Source of the DNA: Nyssa sinensis
Taxonomy: Eukaryota; Streptophyta; Magnoliopsida; Cornales; Nyssaceae
Assembly (NCBI GenBank): GCA_008638375.1
Contig: CM018052.1
Span: forward strand, 32,927,726 to 32,991,725
DNA length: 64,000 bases
Direction of reading: 5' to 3'
Numbering within the stretch: position 1 is the first letter of the stretch; every line of letters starts with the position of its first letter. The position numbers and the translations under genes were made by a program. Below, piece by piece: positions 12,311 through 28,239 of the stretch. A model generated the notes under the pieces. It made no database searches and was not told the DNA's origin. It worked only from the letters and a program-made list of their open reading frames with translations.

Positions 12311-12892
12311 TGATGCTGCACTTTCTAATCAGTGGGGATTCCGCTCTTCGTCGCCTGTCAAGAACTCGAAAAGAGTGATCAAAGGGTCATCAGAGTGGCT
12401 CCGGTAGTAGCCGCTCCGATAATAAAGTCGATAAAAAATAAAAGTAAGACTAAGCCTGAAAGAAAATAATTGACTGTAATTGAAAAGCGCACATTAGGGT
12501 TGCATTTATAGATTACCCGTCTCCTAAGTTGATTAGGATTTGGAGTCGTAAAGTTCGGAATCCAAAGATATCTGAAGATGGTAATTTCCATATTGAACTC
12601 TGATCTCCGTAAAAATAGGGATCAGAATATATCCAAGAGGGGCAATTTCTATGTCGCGTTCTGCTTCCTTATTCTGAGGTCGGTAGGGTGTGTAAGGTGG
12701 TGTCCAACTCAGTATTTATTAGACACATACTCTGAGCTTCTCTGTTCGGGAGGGAAGGTCCTTGCCACTCTGTACACGGGATGTCTATCAGATCTAAGTA
12801 GTTCTGTGTTGTTTCCTTACCTACGTATAAAAGCTTAGACATGTATCAAATTTGAGTTGAACTGCCATTTTATGATATTTTATGGTACATCA
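12311..12892 (-). repeat. 5' LTR of the minus-strand gypsy element
   Basis: On the plus strand it begins TGATGCTGCAC and ends GTACATCA, so on the minus strand it is TGATGTACC...GCAGCATCA. The same termini and internal blocks (a GTAGCCGCTCCGAT segment and a TAAGTTGATTAGGATTTGGAG segment) occur in the two LTRs of the element at 42608-57494, which shows a family relationship. The right boundary at 12892 is set by comparison with those LTRs. The matching 3' LTR is not in the window, so no target-site duplication can be checked. Confidence 0.8.
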
Positions 12893-13256
12893 CCTACTGT
12901 TTAAAGTTAATTTAGCAACTGGGTTCTGTCATTCAACGTCGCAAGAATTCTGGTTAGGTCGCTACCACAATATAGGTGTGACAATGGGTCAATTTGGAAC
13001 TGGTTTTCGTCCTGGTAGGCGGCTATCTGATCTCGTCACAACTATCCATTATCAAGAAGTCATCAATCCATGAACAACACGACGTTTCTTCTTAGTATAA
13101 ATAGTTGAATTTGGAAGACAAAGTCTCCTTCATTTAATATTTTTAAATGATAAACAGTTATTATTAATTATTGTCAAAGTTTTTATTTAAATCATACTCA
13201 AACCATACCCATTTCTTCATTAAATGTTGGACAGCCTCTATTATGTTCAAATCTTT
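12893..13256. other. Short intergenic stretch, nothing recognised
   Basis: Between the gypsy LTR and the hAT target site I see no gene, repeat or regulatory signal that I can support. Confidence 0.5.
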
Positions 13257-13264
13257 ATGACTAA

Positions 13265-14578
13265 CATGCCGGCTATAAGGTAAAGCCAGTAAAGTCTTGA
13301 TTTTAGATCCTAAATTTTTAGATCTCATAATTTTTTTTATATTTAAAAAAATATATTTATTATAATGAAATAAAAAAATATTTTGTATTCTTAATTTCTC
13401 TATTTTATTATACAACTATCACATAATAACTATTTTTTGATAGTATTCATTATCTTCTTGTTTATCTCATTTTGTTTTTCTCAATAATTAACATTCTTAT
13501 TTTTTTATTTATAAAATTCTTTCTTTAAGTCTAAAAAGTACTCTACAACATGATAATCTGCTACCTTCTCTCTTTTTTTCTTTTCTTTTTTTCTTTTCCT
13601 CCTTTCTCTGTTCAGCACCCATCCGCTTCTTTTCTTTTATTTTTCTCTTTTCTTTTCCTGCTCTGCGCACCAGCCGCCTTCTCTTCCCTTGTTTGCTTCA
13701 ACCATCCTTTCTTCTTTATTTTATTTCCTTTAGCCGCCTGCTCTTTCTTTTCTCTTTTTTTTTTTTCTTGCCCAACTGTGCCGCCCCCTTTATTTTATTG
13801 GCTTTGGGCATTGCTGACTTTGATCTTTGACGTAAGCTAAATTGACAAATTCTTCCTTTTATGTTTTAGCATGTTGCATATGTTTTGTTTGTTGTATTGG
13901 ATTTTGCCGTTTTACAAGTGAAGCCATTTGGAGTTGGCGAGTTGCTGTACATGAGCCATGAAGTATTGAAAATTTTGATTAGCTTCTTTTTTGTTTGTTG
14001 AATCTGAAGACTAAATTGCTCTATAATCAGGTTCTATTATTCTAACTTTGAGTTTTTTAATTTAAAATTTATATTATCTTTTAAGACATATATAATTAGA
14101 TTGCCTCTATTTTGTTTACTGTAATTAGCTTATTGAATCTTTAATTATTAATTTTGTATGAGCTATTAAAAATATATAAAATAATTATTATAGATACATT
14201 TTAATTTTTTGTATATCAAAAGAATTTATAGATACATTTTAATTTTTTGTATTTCCAAATACATATATTGCTTATAGAATAATGTTAACAATTCCTCTAA
14301 CCGTTACTTCGGCAGAAAGAAGTTTTTCAAAACTAAAATTAATAAAATCTTACTTAAGATCAACAATGTCTCAAGAAAGATTAAGTGGATTGGCAATACT
14401 GTCAATTAAAAAAGAAATGTTAGAAAAAATTCATTATAAAAATTTAATTAATAATTTTGCATATCAAAAAGTTAGAAAAATAAATTTTAAATAAAAAATT
14501 TATAAAATTTTAATAAATAAAAAAAATACTCATTTTACAATTTTACATTAACACTCTGAATGTGTTGAGCCGCCCTTG
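13265..14578 (+). mobile_element. Truncated hAT transposon with 8-bp target-site duplication
   Basis: The element is flanked by identical 8-bp sites ATGACTAA (13257-13264 and 14579-14586), the duplication size of hAT transposons. Its ends are imperfect inverted repeats: CATGCCGGCT on the left and, reversed, CAAGGGCGGCT on the right. Near the right end it keeps only the C-terminal dimerisation part of the transposase, so it is an internally deleted, non-autonomous copy. The rest is AT-rich with a pyrimidine-rich block at 13550-13800. It lies immediately upstream of RLK gene 1. Confidence 0.8.
14282..14494 (+). pseudogene. hAT transposase C-terminal dimerisation domain remnant
   Basis: The open frame contains TSAERSFSKLKLIKSYLRST and then ERLSGLAILSIKKE, the conserved C-terminal dimerisation motif of plant hAT transposases. 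A full transposase has several hundred residues; only about 70 remain here, with no upstream catalytic region. Confidence 0.85.
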
Positions 14579-14737
14579 ATGACTAACGCATTATTCTTTC
14601 CAAATTCATCCGGTTGAATTTCTTCACATCTCTTCTTTTCAGAGTGTTGGCATAGAAGTTGTTTCCCAGGTAGCCTGACCTTGGATGCAAGTTCAGACCT
14701 TAATATCTTTCAGTTAAGCATCGGCTTGTACACTTCA

Positions 14738-18477
<3,740 letters not shown>

Positions 18478-19069
18478 AATTTTCTTGCTGCTGACAATTT
18501 GTTTCAGCCACAAGGCATGCAATTTTGTGTTTTTCCCTTCACCTCTTCTAAAGCCTTTCTGCTGGATGGAATTATGCTTTGGGAGAGTAGTTAAAACTCA
18601 TCCATTCATAAGGAATCACTTCAATAATTTAATGAGCAAATTAACCTTAGTTCACATCAGCAATATTTACAATCTTATAACGGAAAATCAGAATTTTCCC
18701 CTCCCTGCTCTCTCTCTCTATTTGCCATGTAAGGTAGGAGCCAAAGGTGAGAAGCATAGCATTAGTGTAATTTAATTGAATAGCTCACAAGAAGTATCCA
18801 CAAATTGGAGAACAGAGAGTAGGGATTGTGAACTTATCAGCCAATTTTGCTAAAGGGAATTTCTTTTTAAAAAAAATAAAAAATTCATGCTGGACAGACA
18901 GATTTTAAAATTTTGGATTTTTGAATGGATTGAGATTTTGGCATTAATCAACTGTCAGCTTTTAAGTTTTAAGCGCTCAAGTTCAACTTTTACTGATCAC
19001 CTTTTGTGTTTTATAGTTGGAGAAAACTTTTTGATGCAAGTCAACTAATCCAACGAATCATTTTATGCC
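18478..19069. other. 3' flank of RLK gene 1
   Basis: No further gene is recognised. The first 200 bases are presumably 3' UTR. The remainder is AT-rich with no clear signal. Confidence 0.5.
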
Positions 19070-19949
19070 TTATAATATAGTATTACAATATAGTCTTGTG
19101 TGATATTTTAGATTTTCTTATTTCATACTTTCGTTTATTCTCTTTCATTGTAGGTTTTCTTAAACAAAATCTTATGCGGCAGCTTAGATTTTATATCCCC
19201 AATATTTCATGAACTCCATCTCCACATCTCTATGCCTATCTCCTTATTAATTAATTTAAGTTTCGTAGCTATCCAATTACACATTTCTCTATCCCCTCAA
19301 ACAAATTTCGTCTCAAATTTTGTTATGCTATCTTCTTTTTGCTTCTCTCTTTCTAATTCACTCTCTTCTTTGTGCTACTAGTACAATTCTTACGCCATTT
19401 TTTTCCTTCTTTTTCATATACTAATTCTCTCTTTCTCTTTGAATTTTTTTAATAGGCCTCACTCCTTACATTCTTCAAAAGTATTAGTTAAACCATTCTC
19501 TATATTTATTTTCTAATATAGTATTAAAATGTAGTCCCATGCGGCTTTTTGGATTTCCTTATTTCATACTTTTCTTTATTTTCTTTTATTGTAGGCTTTC
19601 TTAAACAAAATCCTAAGTGGCAGCTCAGATTCTATATCCCCAATATCTCATGAACTCCATCCCTACATCTCTATGCCTATCTCTTCATTAATTAATTTAA
19701 GTTTTGTAACTATGCAATTACACACTTCCCTATCCTCTCAAACAAATTTCGTTTCAAATTTTGTTATGCTATCTTTTTTTAGCTTTTCTTTTTCTAATTC
19801 ACTCTCCTCTTTGCACCGCAGGTACAATTCTTACGCCATTTTTTTATTTTTTTTCATGTACTAATTCTCTCTTTCTCTTTGAAATTTTTTAATAGGCCTC
19901 ACTCCTTACATTCTTCAAAGGTATGAGTTAAACCATTCTCTATGTTTAT

Positions 19950-19952
<3 letters not shown>
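19070..19952. repeat. Two-copy tandem duplication, period about 440 bp
   Basis: The segment 19070-19510 is repeated at about 19511-19952. Shared landmarks include the block ending AATAGGCCTCACTCCTTACA, at 19451 and 19891, exactly 440 bp apart, and the block with CCCCAATAT...CATGAACTCCATC. The copies differ by scattered substitutions. No coding capacity was recognised. Confidence 0.85.
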
Positions 19953-19993
<41 letters not shown>

Positions 19994-20291
19994 CCATACA
20001 TGTGTTTTTTTTTTAAATCTTTTACATGCTGAAATTTATGTTTATGTTTTTGGTACTACTGTGTTTATTCTTTACTTTTTGAAATTCATAATATTTTATA
20101 CTTCAATTTCATGAGTTTCTTGTAAATAGAAACATAAAGAATGGCCATGAGTTTGAAAATGTTATCCTCCCTGGACGAAAGCAAACTATTGATTGTTTAT
20201 TGTACTCCATTATTGATAACAGAAGTGAGAGAGCTAGAGGAAAAAAAAAGGCATATAAATTATTGTTATCTTTATTAATTTTATTTTAGTC
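19953..20291. other. AT-rich spacer with TA microsatellite
   Basis: A TA run (about 19955-19990) is followed by AT-rich DNA with no recognised gene. The segmental duplication begins at its right end. Confidence 0.6.
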
Positions 20292-20945
20292 TTGAATTCT
20301 CCTCAACTATCTTACATGTGCATATCATGATATGTATTAATGAGCGTTATCCATTCCATCCATCCCTCAAAGGAGGACAAATTCGACACACTTGTAATTA
20401 TACCGGTATACCCAACGAGCTGTTCATGGCCTTAAATGATTGAAAGAAGTCATTTGGACACCTATCGGATGACTTGTCATAAATTTCGACCATTAATGAT
20501 AAAGACAGATAGGTGCAAACTTGTGCTTTGCTGTAGCTGATGATTGCAGTTTGCAACAGCTGCAGATATATACATATATATATATATATATACCTCTATA
20601 TATATGTGTATATTTTTTTTCTTCTAATAAAAGCAACTTGGAGAAGAGATTTATTTTTGAATTCAAAAAATTTATTTGGATAATGTTATATTATTTATGC
20701 ATATAAGAATCACTCGTAACATTATATATCACTCTAATAATAATAACAACTAAAAAAGAGTATTTATTTAATATTTTAATATATTTTATCTCTCATTTCT
20801 CTCTATTTTACCAATCTGTTTCTTTTTTTTCTCTTTCAATTAATTTTTAGATCCTCTCTCTCTTTTCCTAGGATTTACATCTACATTTACTTAGTTATTA
20901 TTCGTGACTACATCCAAAATGGATACAAGTATGGGTCTTCTCTTC

Positions 20946-21626
20946 TAATAGCAACTCCAAGAGAGGGGTCTATTTTTGGACCAATAAAACTCATTTCGGT
21001 TCTATTAAAGTGTTTATGTCTACACCAATGATTCCTAGTATTATACATCATTCCAACAGTGATATCCAAAAGAGTATACATTTAATATTTTAATATATTT
21101 TTTTCACTTTTTTCTCTCTTCCCACCAATATATTTCTTTCTCTTTCTTCCAACTAACTTTTGAATCTCTTCTCTTATAGTATTCATATCTACATCCACTT
21201 GATTATTATTCATGGCTAGATCCAAAATGAGTGCTAGGATGAGTGATTTTTTGGAGTATGAACAATGCAACAATAAGAGCCATATTGGTAATTGGAAGGG
21301 ATGGCTCCCTTCCTAAAGGGATTCTTTGAGTTGCTCTAAGGTGGATAGTGTAACATTTGGAGCCAAATTGACAGTTGGAGTATATGGCTCTCCAACTACA
21401 TCTACTATTGGAGTTGATCTTAGAGTTTTGTCCAAATTTTGGGTCCTCTTTCTCTCTCTTCCCACTAGATGCAAATATGGATTCAACTGAACATTGTTCA
21501 AAAGTTGGATCCAAAATAGACACAAGAATGAGTCCTCTTTAAAAGGATGAATAATGTAAAATTAGGAGTTATATTAGTAATTGAAATGACTCCTCACCTA
21601 CATCCACTTTGGAGTTGTTCTAATAG
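20946..21626. repeat. Cluster of TIR-type non-autonomous repeats (copy A)
   Basis: The segment is bounded by AGCAACTCCAA on the left and the complementary GGAGTTGTTCTAATAG on the right. In copy B the ends are closer to perfect (AGAGCAACTCCAA and GGAGTTGCTCTAATAG). Related units recur inside (GAGTTGCTCTAAGG near 21328), so it looks like a compound of short inverted-repeat elements. A minus-strand open frame at 21206-21523 lies inside it and is not a gene. The superfamily is not assigned. Confidence 0.5.
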
Positions 21627-22229
21627 TTACCATTCTACATCTTATTAGAAAAGGAACTAACTAATCATAACACTTTTATCCTAATTATTTTGAAGGCAAT
21701 GTTATTAAAAGTTTATTAATACGTGCAAGCAATACTCTTATTCATTAAATGTTTTAAAAATTAATATATATTTCAATTTTAAAAATGATTGTGATAAATA
21801 AAATTCTAATCCTTAAAACAATGATGGCAACATCAATGTCTTCAACAAACAGCAACCATTGGCCACGATGGAACACTACCTCCGTGGCCCACTGTATTTA
21901 TGACAAGTAAAATGTCTTTATGAGAAGCTCAACTACCAAGCTCAACTACAAATGTATTTTGTAGTCCAAATCATACTTAATTTGTAATCGCCTGGTGTTT
22001 TTTTTTTTTTTTTGGGGGGGGGTGTGGTTGTTGAAAGGTAATTTTGGCTTATAATTTTAATCTAAACTCAAAAACCGTTCAACTTAACTTATGCCAAACC
22101 ACACCTCCTTTCCGTTTCGAGTGTAAATCATTACCCATGTTTTTTGTGTGTAAATATTACGATCATTCCATTAAACCAAGTTACCATCTTATCTCCTTAA
22201 TATTCTAAAAATTCTTTATACGTCCTACA

Positions 22230-22263
<34 letters not shown>

Positions 22264-22869
22264 TATATAGATAAATATGTATAATTAAATATATTCATAT
22301 ATTTAAATAATTAATATTTAATGTTGTATATATATTTAATATTATATTATATTTGTATATAATTTTAATAATATTTTTAATATTAAAATAAATAATTACT
22401 TTTTTATTGTTATATATATTTTAATTATAAAGATAATATAATATTAAAAATATAATACATTACTAAACACGCAATTTAATATTTAAGGGTATGAAATATA
22501 TTTCATACTTTTTAAGCACTTATTAACAGTTTACTCAAACACTCATATATTATTTCTAACAATATAATTACTTATAAAATATACTCATCAAAATACACAA
22601 TAACTTAACTTAAACAACATTTTTACACTGTTAAACTAAACAGGATAACAAGGCAATTTGATTTTGATCACAATAAATGCTCGAACTATATCGAATGCTT
22701 GTTTGACAAAGCTTTAATTAATTCACTCACGAGTAATACTAGACACTAAATTTTTATTCCAAATGTTGTAGTGGTACACCATTAATATTTATATTAATCA
22801 CATGTTTTTATGTACCATCAATAATGTATTATTACATCATTTATGTACCATCATATGATTATTACATAT

Positions 22870-22920
22870 CCTTTGATTTCTCACTTACATGATCAAATAC
22901 ATATCAAATTGGAAGACTCA

Positions 22921-22978
<58 letters not shown>

Positions 22979-23671
22979 TAGATGAAGCAATCCCTGTAAA
23001 TTCTTCTTTCTCGACTCTGTCATTCCTTTTGTTTGTTTTCCTTTCTTTGCATTGCCAAGAAAAGGGAGGGGGCACAAACAACCGTTGCACAAATTTTTTT
23101 TTATTACCATATGTGCAATTCATGATTGAAGGGGTTTAAATGTAAAGAAATGCTAGCATTGTAGAAGTTGTATTACAAATTATGTGCCAGCATTGTAGGA
23201 TATTAAACCACGGTAATCAATATAATGTTATTCTAGAATTGTATTCTAAATTATGTGCTAGCATTGTAGGATATTAAATTCATATCGGTCAATATAATGT
23301 TATATTGATTAAAGGGTGGATCTGATTGTCTAGTCTAGTACGTCAGTACATGTAAGTTAATTCAAAATATTCCTTATCGATTCATAAAAAAAAAAAATTA
23401 TATATATATATATAATGTTATATTATTTGAAACTCAACTTTTGACCCAAGATTTGAAACAAAAACAAATATATAAATAAAACATAACGGACTCACTTATG
23501 AAACAATATAATTAAGGTAGACTTCTGCTCCCAATTTACATTGGTGAAATTAGGTTTAAGATATGCCAGTAAAATCTTAATTGCGAGGGTAAAGAATTTG
23601 CACTAGACCTAATATATGGTAGAATGACTAAAGACCTCATGCCACATGTAATCCACCTCAACTGATATATA
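22870..23671. other. Segment present in copy A, absent from copy B
   Basis: These 802 bp, including a long TA microsatellite (about 22923-22975), lie between two points of homology to copy B. In copy B the equivalent place holds the 14.9-kb composite retroelement plus 115 bp of unrelated flank. No gene is recognised. Confidence 0.7.
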
Positions 23672-26029
23672 TGAATGACCCACACTAGTTAGATTAGAAT
23701 TTCAATACAGTCCGGCACACGCATGACTATTAAAGTCTGTGTTCAAACTTTTTGTCATAATCAATAGCTTGGTCCAGGGTCATTTTTAAAATAAAAATAC
23801 ATATTAAAAAGCTAGGGATTTCCTTTCAAAAAAAAAATATTATTTTCAAATCGTTTGTAAAAAAAAATTATTTTCCAAGAAAAAAATATATTTTCTTTGA
23901 GAATTTTCAATTGACTTCTCCCTAGCAAAGAAAAGTCATTTAAATAATCACAAACAGAGAAGTCACAATATTGGTTAAAAGGGGGGAAATCGTTGAATAG
24001 CTTATAAAATTATATGTAAAAATATTACATATATGCTTAGTAATGAAATTTGCAAGATTATTATTATTATTATTATTTTATCTAGGTACCTCCCAAGAAC
24101 ACCCTACGATTTTAAGCCGTGGACAAGGATCAGGCAAGTATTGGAAAGGAGTTCCTAACTAGCGCCGAGGGAAATGGTAAACAGTGACCACTTCTAGACC
24201 CTTAGTGGAAAAAATTCCACTGTTCTTGAATCAATATTGGTCTCAACGGAAAATTCTTAAATTAGAACGTACAGTGACGGTGACAAAATATTTTTTTAAA
24301 GATATTTTTTCATATGGGATATGATTTATTTTTTTTAGTGAGACATAAAATACATTACAACATAATATATTAAATCCATAAAAAAAATATTTCAATCTCA
24401 ACGATTCAGATGGAGACCAATAATTTCAAGTATGAGTATAGTGCTAATGTGATTTGTTATTATTTGTGCTAGTCCAAGTAGTATGCAGCAACAGTGAAGC
24501 TATTCGGGAATAGGGAAGGGAATTTCTATGAAATTACTGGTCTTTATATAATGTCTGTCAACCGGATTCACCAGTGGCAGCAATGGATTGATTAAGATTT
24601 GCCTAAACACAATAACTTGTGATTTTTGTATTTTATCATCTTTGTAAGCCTATTATGAATATTTTTCGTTATTGATGTATGATATCAGTTACAAAATCAA
24701 ATAACTTTCTAAACAATAGCCTAAATGTTAAATTTTCAATTAGAATAATGTTAGTGTAAATTCAAGATTATATGAGACGATATATTTTAATAATTGAATG
24801 ACTTTGAAATTAAATTTTTATTTTTATTAATCACTTTATCTCTAATTCTTATAATATCCAATAACTAACACAATTCTTATAACATCCAATAACTAACACA
24901 CACACACACACACCGTCTCATATGAGTTTTAATTAGCTTATAATAGCATTATGTTTTAATTAATAAAAAAGCGGTCTTAATAAATCTAGCACCAAATTCC
25001 TCGGAACACCTTAAACCAATTAATCAATTTTGATTACGTTGTAGCATTTTGAATTGAAATGAATAGCCTCTCGATGTCATTATATTTCAATATAATTGTT
25101 GCATTAATGTGCTGTTTTTTATAACTTTACTTTCCACGAAAGCTAACTCTAGGATTGCGACTTGTGAGTGTTGACTACTTGTCATCTAATCTAATATATA
25201 TATTTCTTGTAAGTATTATAATACAAACATCATAGATATTTCCAACGGAAAGAAAAATGCGTGGATTACTGGAGAAAATTGTGTGAATTATCGGTTTATA
25301 AGATGATTTATTAATAACATTTTTATAATTAATAAATATATTTTTTCTTTTTATTTTAATTTTAAAAAAAATGTATAATAAATAATATCACAATAAATCA
25401 ATTCAATCTCGTATTCATTTTCCTTTTTACGTTTCTACCAACCCGCACACATGTTGTACTCAAGAGTTTTAATTAAAAGAATTATAATAGAAATAAAATT
25501 ATAGAATAATTAAAATTTATTTATATAAAATAAAACAATTAAATTAACATGCATAAATGACAGAAAAATAAGTTTGAAGTGAGCTGACCTATGAAACCTA
25601 TAATTACTACCTTAAAGTTGGTGTACCTCTCTACGTGAAAGTTTTAATTGTCACAGACAACTTCAAGATACAACTTAAGTTTTGCTTACAGTTAATCTCT
25701 TCAGAGTTCACGTTCACTGGGAGAAGAATGAACCGTCTAGAATCAAAGTTACCCATACAAAGATAATATGAAAATACAGAGAAGTTGAATGGAAGAGGTT
25801 GGATGAAAGAAATTAAAAACTCTTGCTGTGTGTGTTATAAAAGAATATATAAACCTCGATTTATAAGTATTTTTTGTATATTCTACCAAAAAAAATATCT
25901 TAAGAAATCTCCACAAGTGACTAAAAATTAACAATAAAGAATATCACAAAATAAGCAACCAAAATATTAAAAAAATAAGAAGAAGTTAAAACTAATTTTA
26001 AAATTTTTAAAGATATCAAAAATATAACA
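23672..26029. other. Intergenic region upstream of gene 2
   Basis: No coding region is recognised. The segment is repeated, with small differences, upstream of gene 3 (57610 onward). It contains a short ATT repeat near 24060 and a CA repeat near 24897-24913. Confidence 0.6.
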
Positions 26030-26035
26030 CACGTG
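26030..26035. promoter_or_regulatory. G-box (ACGT core) upstream of gene 2
   Basis: The palindrome ACACGTGT with core CACGTG lies about 190 bp upstream of the start codon of gene 2. G-boxes bind bZIP and bHLH factors, and the ACACGTGT form is typical of abscisic-acid response elements. In the corresponding place upstream of gene 3 (60035-60044) two extra bases split the core. Function is inferred from the motif only. Confidence 0.45.
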
Positions 26036-26225
26036 TCCCACTTGTAATATAATAGCGCACAAAGTCATAAAGCAACAAAAATGGTTGAAAACAACATGAA
26101 ATTGACAGCAATACTTAGATTTACTTGTGTAGGTGTAGCTGACAAACAGTGTCCTTTAGTTTCATTTTAAATGTCAACAACCAAAACATTTGAAAATCAA
26201 AAATGCAAAAATCGTTGAGCAAACC

Positions 26226-28204
26226 ATGTATCATGAAATAAAGCTCCTCAGTTCTTCTTTTGTTTTATTTCTTCTCTTCCAGTTCTCCACTTCCGCCGAC
26301 ACCATCACCAGCAACCAATCTATCAAAGACGGAGACATAGTAATCTCCAACGCAAAAAGCTTCGCGCTTGGGTTCTTTAGCCCCGACAATTCTACCAAAC
26401 GATACGTTGGGATTTGGTATTACAAAGTTTCAGAACAGACCGTAGTCTGGGTGGCTAACCGAGACAGTCCGATCAATGATACCTCTGGAATTCTCTCCAT
26501 CGACAGGACCGGAAACCTCGTTATACATGACCAACGCCAGAACAATATTCCACTCTGGTCGACAAACGCTTCCGCCTTGTCGGCGGCGGCGGCAAACAAT
26601 TGTTCAGCTCAACTTTTGGATTCAGGAAATCTGGTCTTGTTTCAGGGTGACAGCAAAAGGGTCGTTGCATGGCAGAGCTTTGATTATCCTACAAACACAC
26701 TGCTTCCCGACATGAAACTAGGGGCGGACCGGAGAACCGGTTTAAACTGGTTCCTAACATCTTGGAAGTCACGTGACGACCCCGGAACCGGAGAGTATTC
26801 CTATAAGATGGACCTTAGTGGGTTCCCCGAGTTTTTTCTGTACAAGGGCTCGGACCCGGTATGGCGAACCGGTCCTTGGAATGGGATCCGGTGGAGCGGT
26901 GTACCGGAGATGAATCCCAACTTCATCTTCAACGTCATTTATGTTGACAACGACGATGAGGTCTCAGTGATCTACGGAATACATAACGCCTCGATTTTCT
27001 CGAGATTAATGGTGAACGAAACAGGGGTAGTACAGAGGCTAACGTGGCACGATGGCGGCCGTGGATGGGTTGGGTTCTGGTCCGCCCCGAAGGACACTTG
27101 CGACGAATACAATGGGTGCGGTGCGTACGGTGACTGTGACTCGCGCAATGCAAGTGCTTTCGACTGCACGTGCCTGCCCGGGTTCGAGCCCAAGTCGGCA
27201 CGAGATTGGTATTTGAGAGATGGGTCGGGCGGGTGCATGAGGAAGCGGGGCAGGCAGGTGTGTGGAAGTGGAGACGGTTTTGTGAAGGTAACGAATGCGA
27301 AGGTGCCAGACACATCGACGGCACGTGCGGACCTTAAGTTGGGAATAAAAGCGTGCGAGGAATTGTGTTTGAGCAACTGCTCGTGCACGGCGTACACAAA
27401 CGCAGATGTTAGAGGAGAGGGAAGTGGATGCATGACTTGGTACGGGGAATTAGTGGATACGAGAGCGTATACAAATGGGGGCCAGGATTTATACGTACGT
27501 GTAGATGCCGTTGAGTTAGGTATGCTATTAATTTCTTTCCTGATTTTTTAGCCTGTCATCGTACGAAGATTTTTAATTGGTCTGCTGCTACATCATTACT
27601 TTAAAGATAATATTAACCTCTAAATTCGGTATCACAAATTTTCTCTTACTATTACTCGTATATGTATCTTAACATATATATTTTTTAATTTTTAATTGAA
27701 ATTAAATAATCGTATAATATTTATGTGATTATATATGTAACACATTAAGATAGCATGACAGATACATGAATAGAAAAAAGTTATTCCTACCAAATTTGAA
27801 CCTAACAATATTTTTATTTTAATATATTCTTCTAATATTCTCATATTGTGTATGTTATGACTCATATTTTTTTATTGAATCATTACACACATTATAGAAA
27901 ATTATTAAAAAATATATTGTCACATCGTATACTTAGATGTATCGAAGAGTTTCGCTTGTTATTGTTGTTTACGTCCACAAAATGTCGAATCTCAAATGAC
28001 AATATCCTTGCGGCAGGGAAATATGATTGATTGACTAAAGCAAGTCTTAATTTAAATTTGGGTAAATTATATTAATCTCTTATGAAATTTCTGACAATTA
28101 CACTAACTTCTCTTTTTTTACCAAACAATATATAGATATTCTTCTTCGATTAATTTTTTTTTAAATGACAAAATTATCATTTTCATATTATTCTTTTCAT
28201 ATAT

Positions 28205-28239
<35 letters not shown>

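Larger units (their letters stand above)
3038..12892 (-). mobile_element. Degenerate Tat-lineage Ty3/gypsy retrotransposon (minus strand)
   Basis: Read on the minus strand, the order is LTR (12892-12311), primer-binding site, gag, protease, reverse transcriptase, RNase H, second archaeal-type RNase H and the start of integrase. The extra RNase H after RT/RNase H is the hallmark of the plant Tat (Ogre/Retand) lineage. The rest of integrase, the 3' region and the 3' LTR are missing: a CACTA element enters at 3037. A 4.2-kb solo LTR (3549-7765) also splits integrase. Many in-frame stops make it non-coding. Proteins match the central part of the element at 47.6-53.1 kb, so both belong to related families. 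Confidence 0.9.

Noticed and set aside
13550..13840. Phe/Leu-rich open frame resembling a membrane protein
   Set aside because: It is produced by a pyrimidine-rich tract inside the hAT element.
21206..21523. 105-residue minus-strand open frame, partly repeated at 41108-41293
   Set aside because: It lies in the TIR-type repeat cluster; the duplicate copy does not keep the frame, so it is not a conserved gene.
22843..23139. Open frames with Ile-Tyr repeats on both strands
   Set aside because: They are translations of a TA microsatellite.
26935..27433. Antisense open frames opposite exon 1 of gene 2 (and 60948-61677 opposite gene 3)
   Set aside because: They are shadows of the conserved S-domain exon, with no homology or signals of their own.
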